Positions 18,662-28,229 are shown, numbered from the stretch's first letter. The stretch is 64,000 bases of DNA from an uncultured Cohaesibacter sp. (GCF_963666525.1 NZ_OY762905.1:4729001-4793000); one strand, 5' to 3'. Numbers and translations are program-made. The notes: generated by a model from the sequence alone, not told the origin.

Positions 18662-19099
18662 TTGCTGAATAATTGCCTAGGAATTGACGCTGATAATCTC
18701 CGTCTTTACCTTACCATCAGTCGGAAGAGATATACCCCCAATTTTGTCAAATGCGGAGCAGCAAAAGAAGTCTGCAAAGTCTGTGGCCTCAGGCAACAAG
18801 GCTGTCCAAAGGGAGCTCCACGCATGATTCTGCGTTCAAAATATGAAGGAGCGCGCCAGATGGCCCGTGAAATAGCCAAAACCAAAGATTTTGCCAACTC
18901 ATGCAAGCTGCGAAAGAAAGTAGAGATGCTGTTCGCCCATCTCAAACGCATCTTGGGCCTCAGGCGGCTCGGGTTACGAGGCCCAAATGGAGCCAATGAC
19001 GATTTTCTCAGTGCATCGCCCCTTAAAAACTCACAAAGCTCTTCCTTAGCGGACGAAAACCGCAAAAAGCACGAGGGAACCTCGTTCGGTTACTCTTAG
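18662..19099 (+). pseudogene. IS1182-like transposase, C-terminal fragment
   Basis: Only the C-terminal third remains. A cysteine cluster (CKVCGLRQQGCPKG) is followed by ARQMAREIAKTKDF and the well-conserved KKVEMLFAHLKRILGLRRL and LRGPNGANDDF. That ending is characteristic of IS1182-type DDE transposases. The N-terminal catalytic region is absent upstream. Flanking stretches 18440-18661 and 19100-19362 show nothing else. Confidence 0.75.
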
Positions 19100-19362
19100 A
19101 GAACTATAAACTCGCCCAGAGAAGAAGCCTTTTCAACAGTAGTCGCCCAGATCCGCTAAACCATCAAGCTCTTAATACCACGGCAAACGACAACCCCGAA
19201 CGAATTAAAGACACCAGACCTCCCTAATTTCTAACCATTTAGAAACCTAATATCTTGGATTCATTGGACTAATCACATTTTCCTTTTTCTCGACAGAAGA
19301 TATGGCCTAAGCGTTTCCCTATAATTTTACGCATCTCTCAGCAATTGATCGATATAATTTTC

Positions 19363-20241
19363 CTAAAACTCGATGTCTTTGGCCCACGGCATCGCTTCTT
19401 GCGCGCCCGAAGCCAGACAAGCCTTGGCGGATGCGACTACGGCCGCTTCGACTGCATCTTTGTAGGAAAGCTCGTTGTGCAATCCAGCAGCCAGATAACC
19501 GCAAAAGGTGTCCCCAGCGCCGACTGTATCAACAGGATCAATAGCAGGAGGTCGGATATGGATGCTTTCGCCGACACCCGCGAGAATCGCGCCATCAGCC
19601 CCGAGTGTAAGAGCTAACGCCTTGCCTGTTTGCTGGCACCATTGTTCGGCAGCATTCGATGACGCTGCAAGGCCAGCAATCTTCTCGAACTCAGTTTCGT
19701 TGACGATAATCAGGTCAGCCTGCGCAACGACATCCCCACTATCGGCTAACACAGGCGCGACATTAAGGATAGACATAGCTCCAGCCTGCTTTGCCATGCA
19801 AAGAGCCGCCAACGTGGCCTCTTGCGGAATCTCCTGTTGAAGCACAACGATGTCGCTATTATTCAGACCTTGCAGATACTTCTTCACCATGTCTGAAGAG
19901 ACAGCTTGATTGGCTCCGGGAAGCACAGCAATCGAGTTTTCGCCCTTTGCGTCTATTTCAATGATCGCAATACCGGTAGGCATCTCTGTTCTTTCAACGC
20001 CAGAAAGATCAACGCCATCTTGAGCCAAGAATTTGGTCGCCAGTTCACCGTCCAAGTCTCTTCCCGTGCAAGCGATCATACGCACCGACGCGCCAGCTCG
20101 CTTTGCTGCAACAGCCTGATTAGCCCCCTTACCGCCAGGACTTTTGACGAGCGAAGAGCCGAGGACAGTTTCACCCGGCAGAGGCAAAGCCTCCAGCCGA
20201 GCGACATAGTCCAGGTTAATAGAACCTACTATATATATCAT
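19363..20241 (-). CDS. PfkB/ribokinase-family sugar kinase
   Basis: The 292-residue kinase begins IVGSINLDYVARLEALP, has the substrate lid and PGGKGANQAVAAKRAG motif near residue 36, GTSIAV-like PTGIAIIEID, and the C-terminal catalytic DTVGAGDTFCGYL. These motifs fit ribokinase itself best, but the family accepts many sugars. The ATG at 20241 overlaps no gene and starts eight bases after the rpiB stop codon. It closes a seven-gene operon and should phosphorylate the imported sugar or a metabolic intermediate. No terminator is seen after it. Confidence 0.9.
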   Translation of the reverse strand: MIYIVGSINLDYVARLEALPLPGETVLGSSLVKSPGGKGANQAVAAKRAGASVRMIACTGRDLDGELATKFLAQDGVDLSGVERTEMPTGIAIIEIDAKGENSIAVLPGANQAVSSDMVKKYLQGLNNSDIVVLQQEIPQEATLAALCMAKQAGAMSILNVAPVLADSGDVVAQADLIIVNETEFEKIAGLAASSNAAEQWCQQTGKALALTLGADGAILAGVGESIHIRPPAIDPVDTVGAGDTFCGYLAAGLHNELSYKDAVEAAVVASAKACLASGAQEAMPWAKDIEF

Positions 20242-20249
20242 AAGGTTGC

Positions 20250-20696
20250 TTAGCCCTTGAGTTCCATCTCTGAAAGCTTGCAGACACGGCGGCGGAATTC
20301 CTCGCTGGTGGAGAATTCCGCTTCCAGAAATGCTGAAACCAGATCTCGGGCCAGCCACAACCCAACAATTTGCGCCCCAATACAGAGAACGTTGACATTG
20401 TCATGTTCAACACATTGATGGGCAGAATGCACGTCATGTCCAACAGCCGCACGGATACCGGCCCTCTTGTTGGCGGCGATAGCTGCGCCCACGCCTGTGC
20501 CGCAAACCATGATGCCCCTCTCCGCCTTGCCTTCGAGCAGAAAATCAACGAGCGTGTTGGCAACATCCGGGAAGTCGACTTCTCCAGCATCATAGCAGCC
20601 TACGTCAGTTACCTCGTGACCTAAAGACTCGATATGCGTAATAATACCGGCCTTGAGCGGAAATCCCGCATGGTCTGAACCAATTACAATTTTCAT
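20250..20696 (-). CDS. rpiB: RpiB/LacAB-family sugar-phosphate isomerase
   Basis: The 148-residue protein has the whole RpiB fold: IGSDHAGFPLK at the start, the catalytic cysteine in MVCGTGVG (Cys65), AANKRAGIRAAVGHD, and VLCIGAQIVGLWLA. RpiB interconverts aldose and ketose phosphates. Close homologues act on ribose 5-phosphate, allose 6-phosphate or tetrulose 4-phosphates, and operon context rather than sequence usually decides. Here it lies between a dehydrogenase and a kinase in a TRAP operon, so a catabolic role is likelier than housekeeping. Confidence 0.9.
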   Translation of the reverse strand: MKIVIGSDHAGFPLKAGIITHIESLGHEVTDVGCYDAGEVDFPDVANTLVDFLLEGKAERGIMVCGTGVGAAIAANKRAGIRAAVGHDVHSAHQCVEHDNVNVLCIGAQIVGLWLARDLVSAFLEAEFSTSEEFRRRVCKLSEMELKG

Positions 20697-20736
20697 ATGT
20701 TTTATTCCGTTTGATCGTTTTTCGGTCTAAAGTTGA

Positions 20737-21639
20737 CTATTCCTGATTGGTCAGCCTGTCGTATGTGCGGAACATGGCTTGGTTGCCATTGGATCCTTCT
20801 CCATGGGCTCGTGCTTCAAGATAGAGAGCTGTAGCCATCGCCAAACCAGGCAGGGCCAGACCCTTCTCGAATGCAGCCTCGCCTGCGAGGCGCAAGTCCT
20901 TAAGCTGCAAATCGATCCGGAAGCCAGCACTGTCATCCTTGGCAATGACCTGAGGTCCAAGATTCTCAAGCATCCATGACGCGGCAGCCCCGCCCATCAG
21001 CGTATTACGCAATAAATCGAGGTCAGCACCCTGCGCACGACAGAGGGCAAAGGCTTCACACATGGCTTGAATATGAACTCCAACCATCAGCTGGTTGCAC
21101 ATCTTGAAGACCTGCCCCATGCCCAGTTTGCCGGCATGGGTGATCGTCGTTCCCATGGCAGTTAGCACTGGCTGTGCACGCTCAAAGGCCACATCAGAAC
21201 CGCCACACATGATGGAAAGCGTACCGCCGATTGCCCCCTTGACGCCACCGCTAACCGGCGCATCCAACAGCTCAACGCCGTTCTTAGCCAGTTGTTCTCC
21301 AATTGCCTGAATGCCCGATGCTGAAATCGTACTCATATCAATAACAAGCATGCCAGAAGGAAGGATATTTCCGATTCCGCCATCCCCCATCAGCACACTT
21401 TGCACATGCGGTGTATCCGGAAGCATGGTAACAATGGCATCAACACCTTCAACTGCGTCAGCAAGAGTTTCGGCAACTTCGACCCCATCGCTGCGCAGGT
21501 TTTCTACCGCCACGGGGCTGAGGTCGAAGGCTTTGACAGAGAAACCCGATTTACGAAGGTTGGCAATCATAGGCCGGCCCATAACGCCAGCGCCAATGAA
21601 AGCGACAGATGACATACCCTCTACAGCTCGTTCAGTCAT
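20737..21639 (-). CDS. 3-hydroxyisobutyrate dehydrogenase-family oxidoreductase
   Basis: The 300-residue beta-hydroxyacid dehydrogenase has an N-terminal NAD(P) loop (AFIGAGVMGRPMI), the substrate loop DAPVSGGVKGA near residue 125, and the catalytic lysine in GQVFKMCNQLM near residue 175. The family oxidises the hydroxyl next to a carboxylate, so sugar acids such as threonate or tartronate-type compounds are plausible substrates. The ATG at 21639 follows AAGGAT and overlaps the end of the TRAP small-subunit gene by eight bases, so the genes are transcribed together. Confidence 0.88.
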   Translation of the reverse strand: MTERAVEGMSSVAFIGAGVMGRPMIANLRKSGFSVKAFDLSPVAVENLRSDGVEVAETLADAVEGVDAIVTMLPDTPHVQSVLMGDGGIGNILPSGMLVIDMSTISASGIQAIGEQLAKNGVELLDAPVSGGVKGAIGGTLSIMCGGSDVAFERAQPVLTAMGTTITHAGKLGMGQVFKMCNQLMVGVHIQAMCEAFALCRAQGADLDLLRNTLMGGAAASWMLENLGPQVIAKDDSAGFRIDLQLKDLRLAGEAAFEKGLALPGLAMATALYLEARAHGEGSNGNQAMFRTYDRLTNQE

Positions 21640-22120
21640 GTTGAGGATCCTTTCTTACGAGTTGATTTTCAAGAATAAAGAGAATTGAGATAGCCGCGGA
21701 AACAGGAATGATCAGGTAGACCCATCCAAGCGGTAGCCTTAGAACCGGGGTGAACTGTCCAAAGGCACTCTCTGCGAATTCAATGCCGTACCAGGCAACG
21801 CCAGCCATGGAGACCACACACAGCAGACCAACCAGATGCCCGAAAACGCGTGCGGCAAGTTCGCCAAATCCTTCCACGATAATCGTAGTCGCCAAATGCG
21901 AGCGAGATCTGAAACCAAGAGCGATACCGCTGAAGATAGCCACAACGAAGCAAGACATCAGGATGTCATCAAGCCAAAGCACTGACATGGAGAGTAGACT
22001 GCGAACAAAAACCTGAATGCCAACACAGAAGAACATGGCGGTCAAAGCCACTCCAAGCAGCACAGCCGTAATTTTCGCCAGCCAACGGCATAGGCTAAGA
22101 TAGGGAGCAAACAGTCTCAT
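21632..22120 (-). CDS. TRAP transporter small membrane subunit (DctQ type)
   Basis: The 162-residue protein has four hydrophobic helices (about residues 12-35, 50-68, 88-108 and 128-150), as expected for DctQ subunits. SVLWLDDILMSC and SGIALGFRSRSHL fit the family pattern. The start at 22120 forms an ATGA overlap with the stop of the large-subunit gene; longer frames upstream read through that gene and are rejected. It should pair with the DctM subunit in the inner membrane. Confidence 0.9.
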   Translation of the reverse strand: MRLFAPYLSLCRWLAKITAVLLGVALTAMFFCVGIQVFVRSLLSMSVLWLDDILMSCFVVAIFSGIALGFRSRSHLATTIIVEGFGELAARVFGHLVGLLCVVSMAGVAWYGIEFAESAFGQFTPVLRLPLGWVYLIIPVSAAISILFILENQLVRKDPQHD

Positions 22121-23391
22121 GGCGTCACCCATGTCACGATAGAAGGGAAGATCCAGATCAGCATCGTCACGAAGAGCATTGCCAGAATGAAGGGGACGCA
22201 TTCCCTGGCCACGTCCCAGACCCGTACTGGGCAGATTGACGAAACAACAAAGAGACACAACCCCACTGGCGGAGTGATCAAACCTATCGCGAGCACCACC
22301 AAGATAATCATTGTAGCAACCAGAGGATCAACACCCACCTGATTGAACAGGGGAATGATGATAGGCCCAGCCATCAGAATGGTAGTTGTTGTGTCAAGGA
22401 ACATTCCCAAAACAAACATCAAGACTGAAACCGCTATGATGAAGCCAAGCGGAGAATCCGAAATTCCCAGTATCAGGTTACCAATCTGCGCAGGCACGCC
22501 GGCAACTGTCAGGAAAAAGGAAAATACTGTGGCACCACAGATGATGAACATGATCGTGGCGCTAGTTATGCCCGCCTTTACAACGATCCGACCCAGTTGT
22601 GCAGGTTTCATTTCGCGATAGACAACAAAGCTGACCACCAGGGAATAGGCAAGCACAACAACCGAGGCTTCCGTTGGCGTGAAGACACCACTTAGAATAC
22701 CACCGACAATCAGGACCGGCGCTCCGATAGCCAAAAGACCATCCATCAGTGAGGAAACGAAATAGGAGGTTTTAAAGGCTCGAAATCCCCTTTGATATCC
22801 CCTTTTCTGACAGATCCATGTACTGACCACCGACATGGCCATCGTGATCAAAATGCCAGGAATAATCCCCGCCATAAAAAGCTCGTTTAGCGATTGTCCG
22901 GAAATGAAACTCCAGACAATCATGGGGATGGACGGCGGGATAATCATCCCTACAGGCGAGGTTGCGGCAGTAATGGCGGCACTATATTCCCGCGAATATC
23001 CTTCGCGCTCCATCGCAGGGATCATCACTGATCCAACAGCCGATGTGTCAGCCACCGCTGACCCTGAAATGCCGCCAAAGATCATCGAAGCACCGATATT
23101 GGCATTGGCAAGCCCACCTGGAAGAAACCCGAAGCAGGCATCGCAAAAGCCAATCAGTCGCTTGGAGATACCTCCAGCTTCCATCACAGCGCCCGCTAAA
23201 ATGAAAAAGGGAATTGCCAAAAGGACATAGCTTTCCGAGCCTGCGACAAATCTCTGAATAACGATGAGAATTGGAAACTCAAGAAGCCACAGCCCCAAAG
23301 CTCCGGACAAAAGCAGAGCAAGAGCGATTGGAACGCCGCTCAGCAGCAAAGCCATGAGCGCGCCCAACGCATAAATTGCTTCAGGAGACAT
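22117..23391 (-). CDS. TRAP transporter large permease (DctM type)
   Basis: The 424-residue protein is a sodium-coupled DctM permease with about 12 membrane segments. Family stretches visible are FAGISGSAVAD-like FGGISGSAVADTSAVGSVM, ATSPVGMIIPPSIPMI, MFLDTTTTILMAGPI and the C-terminal LITPPVGLCLFVVSSI. It imports an organic acid or polyol-type solute delivered by the DctP protein. AGAGG lies upstream of the ATG. A hairpin separates it from the dctP-like gene. Confidence 0.94.
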   Translation of the reverse strand: MSPEAIYALGALMALLLSGVPIALALLLSGALGLWLLEFPILIVIQRFVAGSESYVLLAIPFFILAGAVMEAGGISKRLIGFCDACFGFLPGGLANANIGASMIFGGISGSAVADTSAVGSVMIPAMEREGYSREYSAAITAATSPVGMIIPPSIPMIVWSFISGQSLNELFMAGIIPGILITMAMSVVSTWICQKRGYQRGFRAFKTSYFVSSLMDGLLAIGAPVLIVGGILSGVFTPTEASVVVLAYSLVVSFVVYREMKPAQLGRIVVKAGITSATIMFIICGATVFSFFLTVAGVPAQIGNLILGISDSPLGFIIAVSVLMFVLGMFLDTTTTILMAGPIIIPLFNQVGVDPLVATMIILVVLAIGLITPPVGLCLFVVSSICPVRVWDVARECVPFILAMLFVTMLIWIFPSIVTWVTP

Positions 23392-23410
23392 CTGTTATAC
23401 CTCTTGTAAG

Positions 23411-23434
23411 AGAAGAGCCCTTGGTGGCTCTTCT
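23411..23434 (-). terminator. Intercistronic hairpin between TRAP binding protein and permease
   Basis: AGAAGAGCC and GGCTCTTCT form a perfect 9-bp stem with a six-base loop. It lies just after the binding-protein gene and lacks a long T run on the minus strand. Such hairpins often raise the yield of the binding protein over the permease. Confidence 0.6.
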
Positions 23435-23448
23435 CAGGTCTTTTGCGA

Positions 23449-24444
23449 TCAGCGAGCTGCATCAATGGCATCGAGCCATTTGCCAGCTGCGTCGCCATAT
23501 TCGCTCTTCAAGGCAGAGAGGCCCTTTTCACGGAAAACTGCCAAGAATGCATCAAGGTCAATGTCGTCCGGCTTGATAAGCGTGATCTGATCCTTGATTT
23601 GATCGAGCAGCTTTTCTTCATCCTGCACGGCAATAGAAGGATATTCCGTGGCCACCTCAGAAGCTGCTCGGGTCACTGCATCTTGTTGGTCTTTGTCCAG
23701 CTTTTCCCATGCACGAGTACTCATGGACACCATATGCGGTGAGATACCCCAAGGCACCATGGACAGGGAATCCTGAACTTCATAAAGACGTGCCCCAACA
23801 ATATTGCCAACAGGGTTATGCTGGCCCTGAACAACACCGCGCTGAAGGGCAACATAAAGCTCGGAAAAATCGATTGGCGTAGGAATAGCACCAACAGCTT
23901 CGGCCATGATGTTGAAGGACGGAACGTTCGGATTACGGATCTTTACGCCTTTAAGATCCGATGGGGATTTGACCTCCACATCATTCATCGTGATATAGCG
24001 GAAGCCACCATGCGGAACGACGAAAAGAGTTTTAACACCTGCATCCTGTTCAAAGGCTTCCATAAGGGCTTTACCTTTGTCACTGGAGAAGAAGCTCGTG
24101 AAATGATCCAGGCTCGAATAGAGCATCGGGGCCTCAAGGGCGCCAGCCCAAGGCACAAAATAGGAAAATGTGCCAGCAACAGTCATATCAAGAGTGCCAC
24201 TGCGCACCCCATCCTGAAGCTGACGCTCGTTACCAAGCGTGCTCGAGTTGAAAATCTGGAGCTTGACGCTGCCTGCACTGTAGTCCTTCACCTTTTGGGC
24301 AAACAAATCCGCAATTGTCTGCTGAGGACTAACTGGAGCCCCGACATGACCAAGACGCAACGTCACGTTACCGGCAAGGGCGGTTCCCGCCATCAAAGCG
24401 CTGGCCAACAAGGCTCCAAAAACTGGATTTACTAAAACTCTCAT
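23449..24444 (-). CDS. TRAP transporter periplasmic substrate-binding protein (DctP type)
   Basis: The 331-residue protein has a Sec signal peptide ending near TALAG (residues 1-24), then RLGHVGAPVSPQ and the DctP core with NSSTLGNERQLQDGVRSG. The ligand-carboxylate arginine region is present as LKGVKIRNPNVPSF, followed by TPIDFSELYVALQRGVVQGQHNP. The last motif is the family fingerprint. GGGAGG upstream fixes the ATG at 24444. The ligand is unknown; the downstream enzymes suggest a sugar acid, polyol or sugar. Confidence 0.93.
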   Translation of the reverse strand: MRVLVNPVFGALLASALMAGTALAGNVTLRLGHVGAPVSPQQTIADLFAQKVKDYSAGSVKLQIFNSSTLGNERQLQDGVRSGTLDMTVAGTFSYFVPWAGALEAPMLYSSLDHFTSFFSSDKGKALMEAFEQDAGVKTLFVVPHGGFRYITMNDVEVKSPSDLKGVKIRNPNVPSFNIMAEAVGAIPTPIDFSELYVALQRGVVQGQHNPVGNIVGARLYEVQDSLSMVPWGISPHMVSMSTRAWEKLDKDQQDAVTRAASEVATEYPSIAVQDEEKLLDQIKDQITLIKPDDIDLDAFLAVFREKGLSALKSEYGDAAGKWLDAIDAAR

Positions 24445-24480
24445 ATTTTCCTCCCGTATGAGATTTTTCAATTTCGTGAC

Positions 24481-25188
24481 TTAGCCACGCTGGAGAGACA
24501 TCCTCATGCGAATGGCTCGTCCTATTTCGAAATGCTCACGAATGGCGGCTTCAGCCGCATCTGCATTTCCCTCCGTCAGGATGGTCAAGATCCGATAGTG
24601 ATCATCGATAACCTGCTTGCGGGTTTCTTCATCTGCCCCGACAAACTCACGCCGGTCAAAATGAGACCGTTTGAGAAGGTCCGCGATAGCCACATAAAGA
24701 GTTCGCAGCGCAGGAGATGCGCTCGCCTCAACCAACGCCATATGAAAATTGTAATCAGCCTGAGATCCGGCGACAGGATCAGTAATCGTGTCTGCGATCT
24801 CGTCGGCATAACGACGCATTTTTTCAAAGCCAGAAATGGTCGAACGCGTCACAACAAGCCGGGCGGCCTGACATTCAACCGCAATTCGCGCTTCCATCAC
24901 ATCATCCCCTTGCTGCGCAAGAGCAAAGCTGACGAAGTCACCCAAAACGTTGATGTCGGGTGTACGCACGATCGAACCGACACCGTGGCGGATTTCGATA
25001 ACACTCAAAATGGAAAGCGCCCTTAATGCCTCTCTAAGAACGGGACGGCTCACCTCAAGCATCTGACAAAGGTCTCGCTCGGGCAGCAGAACATCTCCTT
25101 CCTTAAGGGCACCAGACAGAAGCTGCTCCCGCAAAAAGTCCATCACACGTTGATAGCCGTTTGTTGTTTTTCTAGCTGTATCTGCCAT
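24481..25188 (-). CDS. GntR/FadR-family (FCD) transcriptional regulator
   Basis: The 235-residue regulator has an N-terminal winged helix (LLPERDLCQMLEVSRPVLREALRAL in two motifs) and a C-terminal FCD ligand domain whose metal-binding residues can be seen in FHMALVEAS, DDHYRIL and IREHFE. It is the first gene of the TRAP operon, 36 bases before the binding protein. An operator-like TGGT-ATG-ACCA lies 23 bases upstream of its start. It should sense the transported compound or a breakdown product and control the whole operon, itself included. Confidence 0.9.
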   Translation of the reverse strand: MADTARKTTNGYQRVMDFLREQLLSGALKEGDVLLPERDLCQMLEVSRPVLREALRALSILSVIEIRHGVGSIVRTPDINVLGDFVSFALAQQGDDVMEARIAVECQAARLVVTRSTISGFEKMRRYADEIADTITDPVAGSQADYNFHMALVEASASPALRTLYVAIADLLKRSHFDRREFVGADEETRKQVIDDHYRILTILTEGNADAAEAAIREHFEIGRAIRMRMSLQRG

Positions 25189-25210
25189 TATTTTTCCAAG
25201 TGATCGTCTG

Positions 25211-25221
25211 TGGTATGACCA
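25211..25221 (-). promoter_or_regulatory. FCD/GntR operator TGGTATGACCA
   Basis: The palindrome TGGT-N3-ACCA matches the recognised FadR-subfamily operator pattern and lies just upstream of the GntR gene, where binding would block operon transcription. Confidence 0.65.
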
Positions 25222-25790
25222 CTTAAACATAACTCATCTTCATTTGCAAGGGCAGCACCATAATGCTTAGCCCAAAGGACCAGTTTGATATATGCAGGAC
25301 GCCTTCACCTAAATAACTCGATGCGAAAGAGAGCTTGGTTTGGCCGCACAACAAATTGACTTGGAGAACTGAACCCTCCAAGTGCGTGTATCTTCTACAC
25401 GCTGATGAAAACCCTGATTGTCGTCGATCGACAGAACAGATGACCGGTGTTTCTCTTGAAAATCCAGCTATCGGCAAAAGAATGAAGGCTGCATTTCTTC
25501 TGCATAGTTCGGTTGCTCACTCTCGAAAGGCTGCTTAAAGGAAGCGAATTTGGCGTCCTCGAATGTTCGCTCTTGCTCGCATCATAAGAGGCTTCGTACC
25601 TGCAGGAAACGTTAGCAATCCGCCCTCTCTACCAGTGGCCATTTCTGCAGGATGGAAATATAGCATCGCACTACATGCTCTTTTTGTCCGCACAGTCGCC
25701 CTCGGTGGGTCAAGAATGCTGCGCTTCAATTGAATGTCAGGATTGGGGAAGCTACCTTGTACAGAATTCCGAAAGTCAAATGACCGGATT
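25222..25790. repeat. Dispersed degenerate repeat (member A) in a gene-free stretch
   Basis: Most of this stretch carries no gene. At 25711-25755 lies AATGCTGCGCTTCAATTG followed by a TTGGGGAAG core, the left half of a degenerate repeat that recurs at 37263, 42433, 45258 (complement) and 48647. Its right half is interrupted after 25790 by the IS91-like element; GGGCCG resumes beyond that element at 28362. Confidence 0.65.
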
Positions 25791-26128
25791 GGTGAAGGAT
25801 TTTCGATGCGGGTCGCGGCGCGATTTCTCGTCTGGATGAGATTTCGGCCCGCGTTGAAAATCCTCCCAAGGAAGAAGCCTGCGGGGATTGCGCTCAGTCT
25901 ATGGGGAAAGTATTTTGAAGGTCGGTGCGATGGTGCAGCACGGCAGATAATCAGGAGGCAGGCTCATCGTCACCCATGCATTTGAGGCCACCCAGATCAT
26001 CGAGTCTGATGTTGTCTTCTGTCGTGACAAGCCGCTTGAGATCAGATTTTCGAATTTGGCCGCAAGGTATCCTGTCCGGCATAACTGAAGCAGCCGGTTC
26101 TGTTTGGACCATATGTGCAATGTATCTC

Positions 26129-27328
26129 TCATGCGGCCTTTTCCCTTGGTGGCGCCCGGGATAGTGGCTTCTGACCTCGCCGGAAGATCTCGATGATCCG
26201 CATGGGGCCACCGCAACCAGGACAGGGTTCCCGCAGGGTTAGCGGAATGACCTCTGCAGCCGGTTCCTCTTTGTTATCTTCCTGCGGTTGCTCAACTCCC
26301 AGAATTGTGCGGATCCTCGCAATGTTGGCCTTGCGGTTGGCGCTGGCCAGGACCCCGTAATGCCGGATCCTATGAAAGCCTGCAGGCAGGACATGGAGCA
26401 GGAAGCGACGGATGAACTCGGGCGTCGCCAATTGCATGATCTTTTGTTGATCTCCCGATTTGATACGGTAATCCTTCCAGCGGAAAGTCACGGTACTGGC
26501 ATCCGCACTGATCAGCCGGTTATTGGAGATTGCCACCCGATGGGTGTATCGGCTGAGATAGGCCAACACAGCTTCCGGGCCGCCAAAGGGAGGCTTGGCA
26601 TAGACCACCCATTCGGTTCTGCGGAGTGGTGCCAACCAGGCGGCAAACGCCTCTGGCTCAGATAGTCCTGCCAAATCCCCGAAGAAGGCGAGCTTGTCAG
26701 ACTGATGCAAAGCCAGCATTCCTTCCAGAAACAGCCGTCGGAACAGCCGGGATAGCACCCGCACATGCAGGAAGAAGCCGGGCTTGGATCCCACCCACCT
26801 TGTGCCATCTGGTGACAGGCCTCCGCCGGGCACGATCATATGGATGTGAGGATGATGCGTCAGTGCCGAACCCCATGTATGCAGCACAGAGGTCATTCCA
26901 ACCTTGGCACCCATACGCTTGGGATCCGCGGCGATGGTCATGACCGTTTCCGCAGAGCTCCTGAACAACAGCCCATAGAGTGCTCGCTTGTTCCAGTAGG
27001 CAATCTGGGCAATCCCCGCTGGGAGGGTGAAGACGAGGTGGAAATACTCGACTGGCAACAGGTCTTCGGCTCTTGCTGTCATCCAGTCACGAGCGGCGGG
27101 ACCCTGACACTTCGGGCAATGGCGGTTCTTGCAAGAATTATAGGCGATGTGATGGTGGCCACACTTGGCACAAGCTGCCACATGCCCGCCAAGCGCCTCG
27201 GTTCGGCAGGCCTCTATTGCTGACATCACCTTGAGTTGGTCAAGGCTTATATGTCCCTTGTTGGCTTGTCGCCAGGCTGGGCCATATTGTCGAAAGATAT
27301 CGGCTATCTCCAGCTTGGAGCGAGACAC
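26129..27328 (-). CDS. IS91-family HUH (Y2) transposase, copy 1
   Basis: The 399-residue protein begins with a zinc finger (C53, C56, C66, C71, C74, including CKNRHCPKC), then has the HUH metal site HPHIH at residues 159-163 and the two nucleophile tyrosines in YLSRYTHR near residues 255-259. These define IS91-type rolling-circle transposases. The start is a GTG with GAGG upstream, 13 bases after the recombinase stop, so the two genes are co-transcribed. The C-terminal tail has another CxxC (CPGCGG). It is intact and identical to copy 2. Confidence 0.95.
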   Translation of the reverse strand: MSRSKLEIADIFRQYGPAWRQANKGHISLDQLKVMSAIEACRTEALGGHVAACAKCGHHHIAYNSCKNRHCPKCQGPAARDWMTARAEDLLPVEYFHLVFTLPAGIAQIAYWNKRALYGLLFRSSAETVMTIAADPKRMGAKVGMTSVLHTWGSALTHHPHIHMIVPGGGLSPDGTRWVGSKPGFFLHVRVLSRLFRRLFLEGMLALHQSDKLAFFGDLAGLSEPEAFAAWLAPLRRTEWVVYAKPPFGGPEAVLAYLSRYTHRVAISNNRLISADASTVTFRWKDYRIKSGDQQKIMQLATPEFIRRFLLHVLPAGFHRIRHYGVLASANRKANIARIRTILGVEQPQEDNKEEPAAEVIPLTLREPCPGCGGPMRIIEIFRRGQKPLSRAPPREKAA

Positions 27329-27341
27329 CTTGGTGCCTCGA

Positions 27342-28229
27342 TTATTCTAGGCTTCGCTTCACGGTTTGATCCTGCAAGCTGGCCAGCATCTCAAAGGGGC
27401 TGACGGTGTCTCGGATTGTCTTGGTGGCAACATGGGTATATTGCGCCGTCGTGGACAGCTTGGCATGGCCGAGCAAGACCTGTATCACCCGCACATCCGT
27501 GTTGGCTTCGAGCAGATGAGTGGCAAAGCTGTGTCGCAATGTATGCAGGGTCGCGGTCTTCCTGATCCCGGCCATATTCTTTGCCGACCCAAAGGCACGG
27601 CTCAATTGTCGTGGTGAAATCGGGTTGATCGTCGACTTGCCCGGAAACAGCCAACCTCCCGGGCGAGCCTCGCGCCAATAGGTTCGCAATAGATGCAGCA
27701 AGCCCGGAGATAGCATGACCTTGCGGTCCTTGCCTCCTTTACCCTGTTCGACATGGATCAGCATCCTGTCACTGTCGATGTCACAAACCTTGAGATTGCA
27801 AACCTCGGATGCCCGCAGCCCGGCCCCATAGGCGATGCTGAGCGCGGCACGGTACTTCAGACCTGGTCCTGGTGCGGCCATCAGCAGATCTGAAACTTCT
27901 TCAATGCTCAGAACTACTGGCAGCTTGCGCGGCTCTCTGCGGAACTGCATATACCGCTTCATCTCCTCGCGACCACAGGTCATGGTGAAAAAGAAGCGGA
28001 GCGCCACGATACGGGCATTGAAGGTTGTCGGTGTTATGCCGGCATCTGTCATGTGAAGTTGATAGGCGCGTAATTCTTCCGGTGTGGCGTCGTCCGGGGT
28101 ATGACCAAGAAAGGCTGCAAAATCCTTGATCGCCCTGATATGGGCCTTTTGCGCTTTGTCGCCCATTCCGCGTATGCGCATATCTTCGATCATTCGTTGG
28201 CGTAAGGGTGTGGTTCTCTCCTCCGTCAT
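27342..28229 (-). CDS. Tyrosine recombinase carried by the IS91-like element, copy 1
   Basis: The 295-residue XerC/D-like integrase has an N-terminal SAM-like core-binding domain (residues 5-95) and a catalytic domain with Arg139 (GLRASEV), His229/Arg232 (HTLRHSF), His255 (LLGHAKL) and the nucleophile Tyr264. All active-site residues are present. Its job in the element is not established; it may resolve cointegrates or help targeting. GGAGG precedes the ATG. It lies upstream of the transposase in both copies. Confidence 0.93.
   Translation of the reverse strand: MTEERTTPLRQRMIEDMRIRGMGDKAQKAHIRAIKDFAAFLGHTPDDATPEELRAYQLHMTDAGITPTTFNARIVALRFFFTMTCGREEMKRYMQFRREPRKLPVVLSIEEVSDLLMAAPGPGLKYRAALSIAYGAGLRASEVCNLKVCDIDSDRMLIHVEQGKGGKDRKVMLSPGLLHLLRTYWREARPGGWLFPGKSTINPISPRQLSRAFGSAKNMAGIRKTATLHTLRHSFATHLLEANTDVRVIQVLLGHAKLSTTAQYTHVATKTIRDTVSPFEMLASLQDQTVKRSLE

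Noticed and set aside
27342-28229. IS91-borne recombinase as an ordinary XerC/XerD or prophage integrase
   Set aside because: It is inside the repeated 2,569-bp block in both copies and 13 bases from the transposase, so it belongs to the element; no phage genes are nearby.
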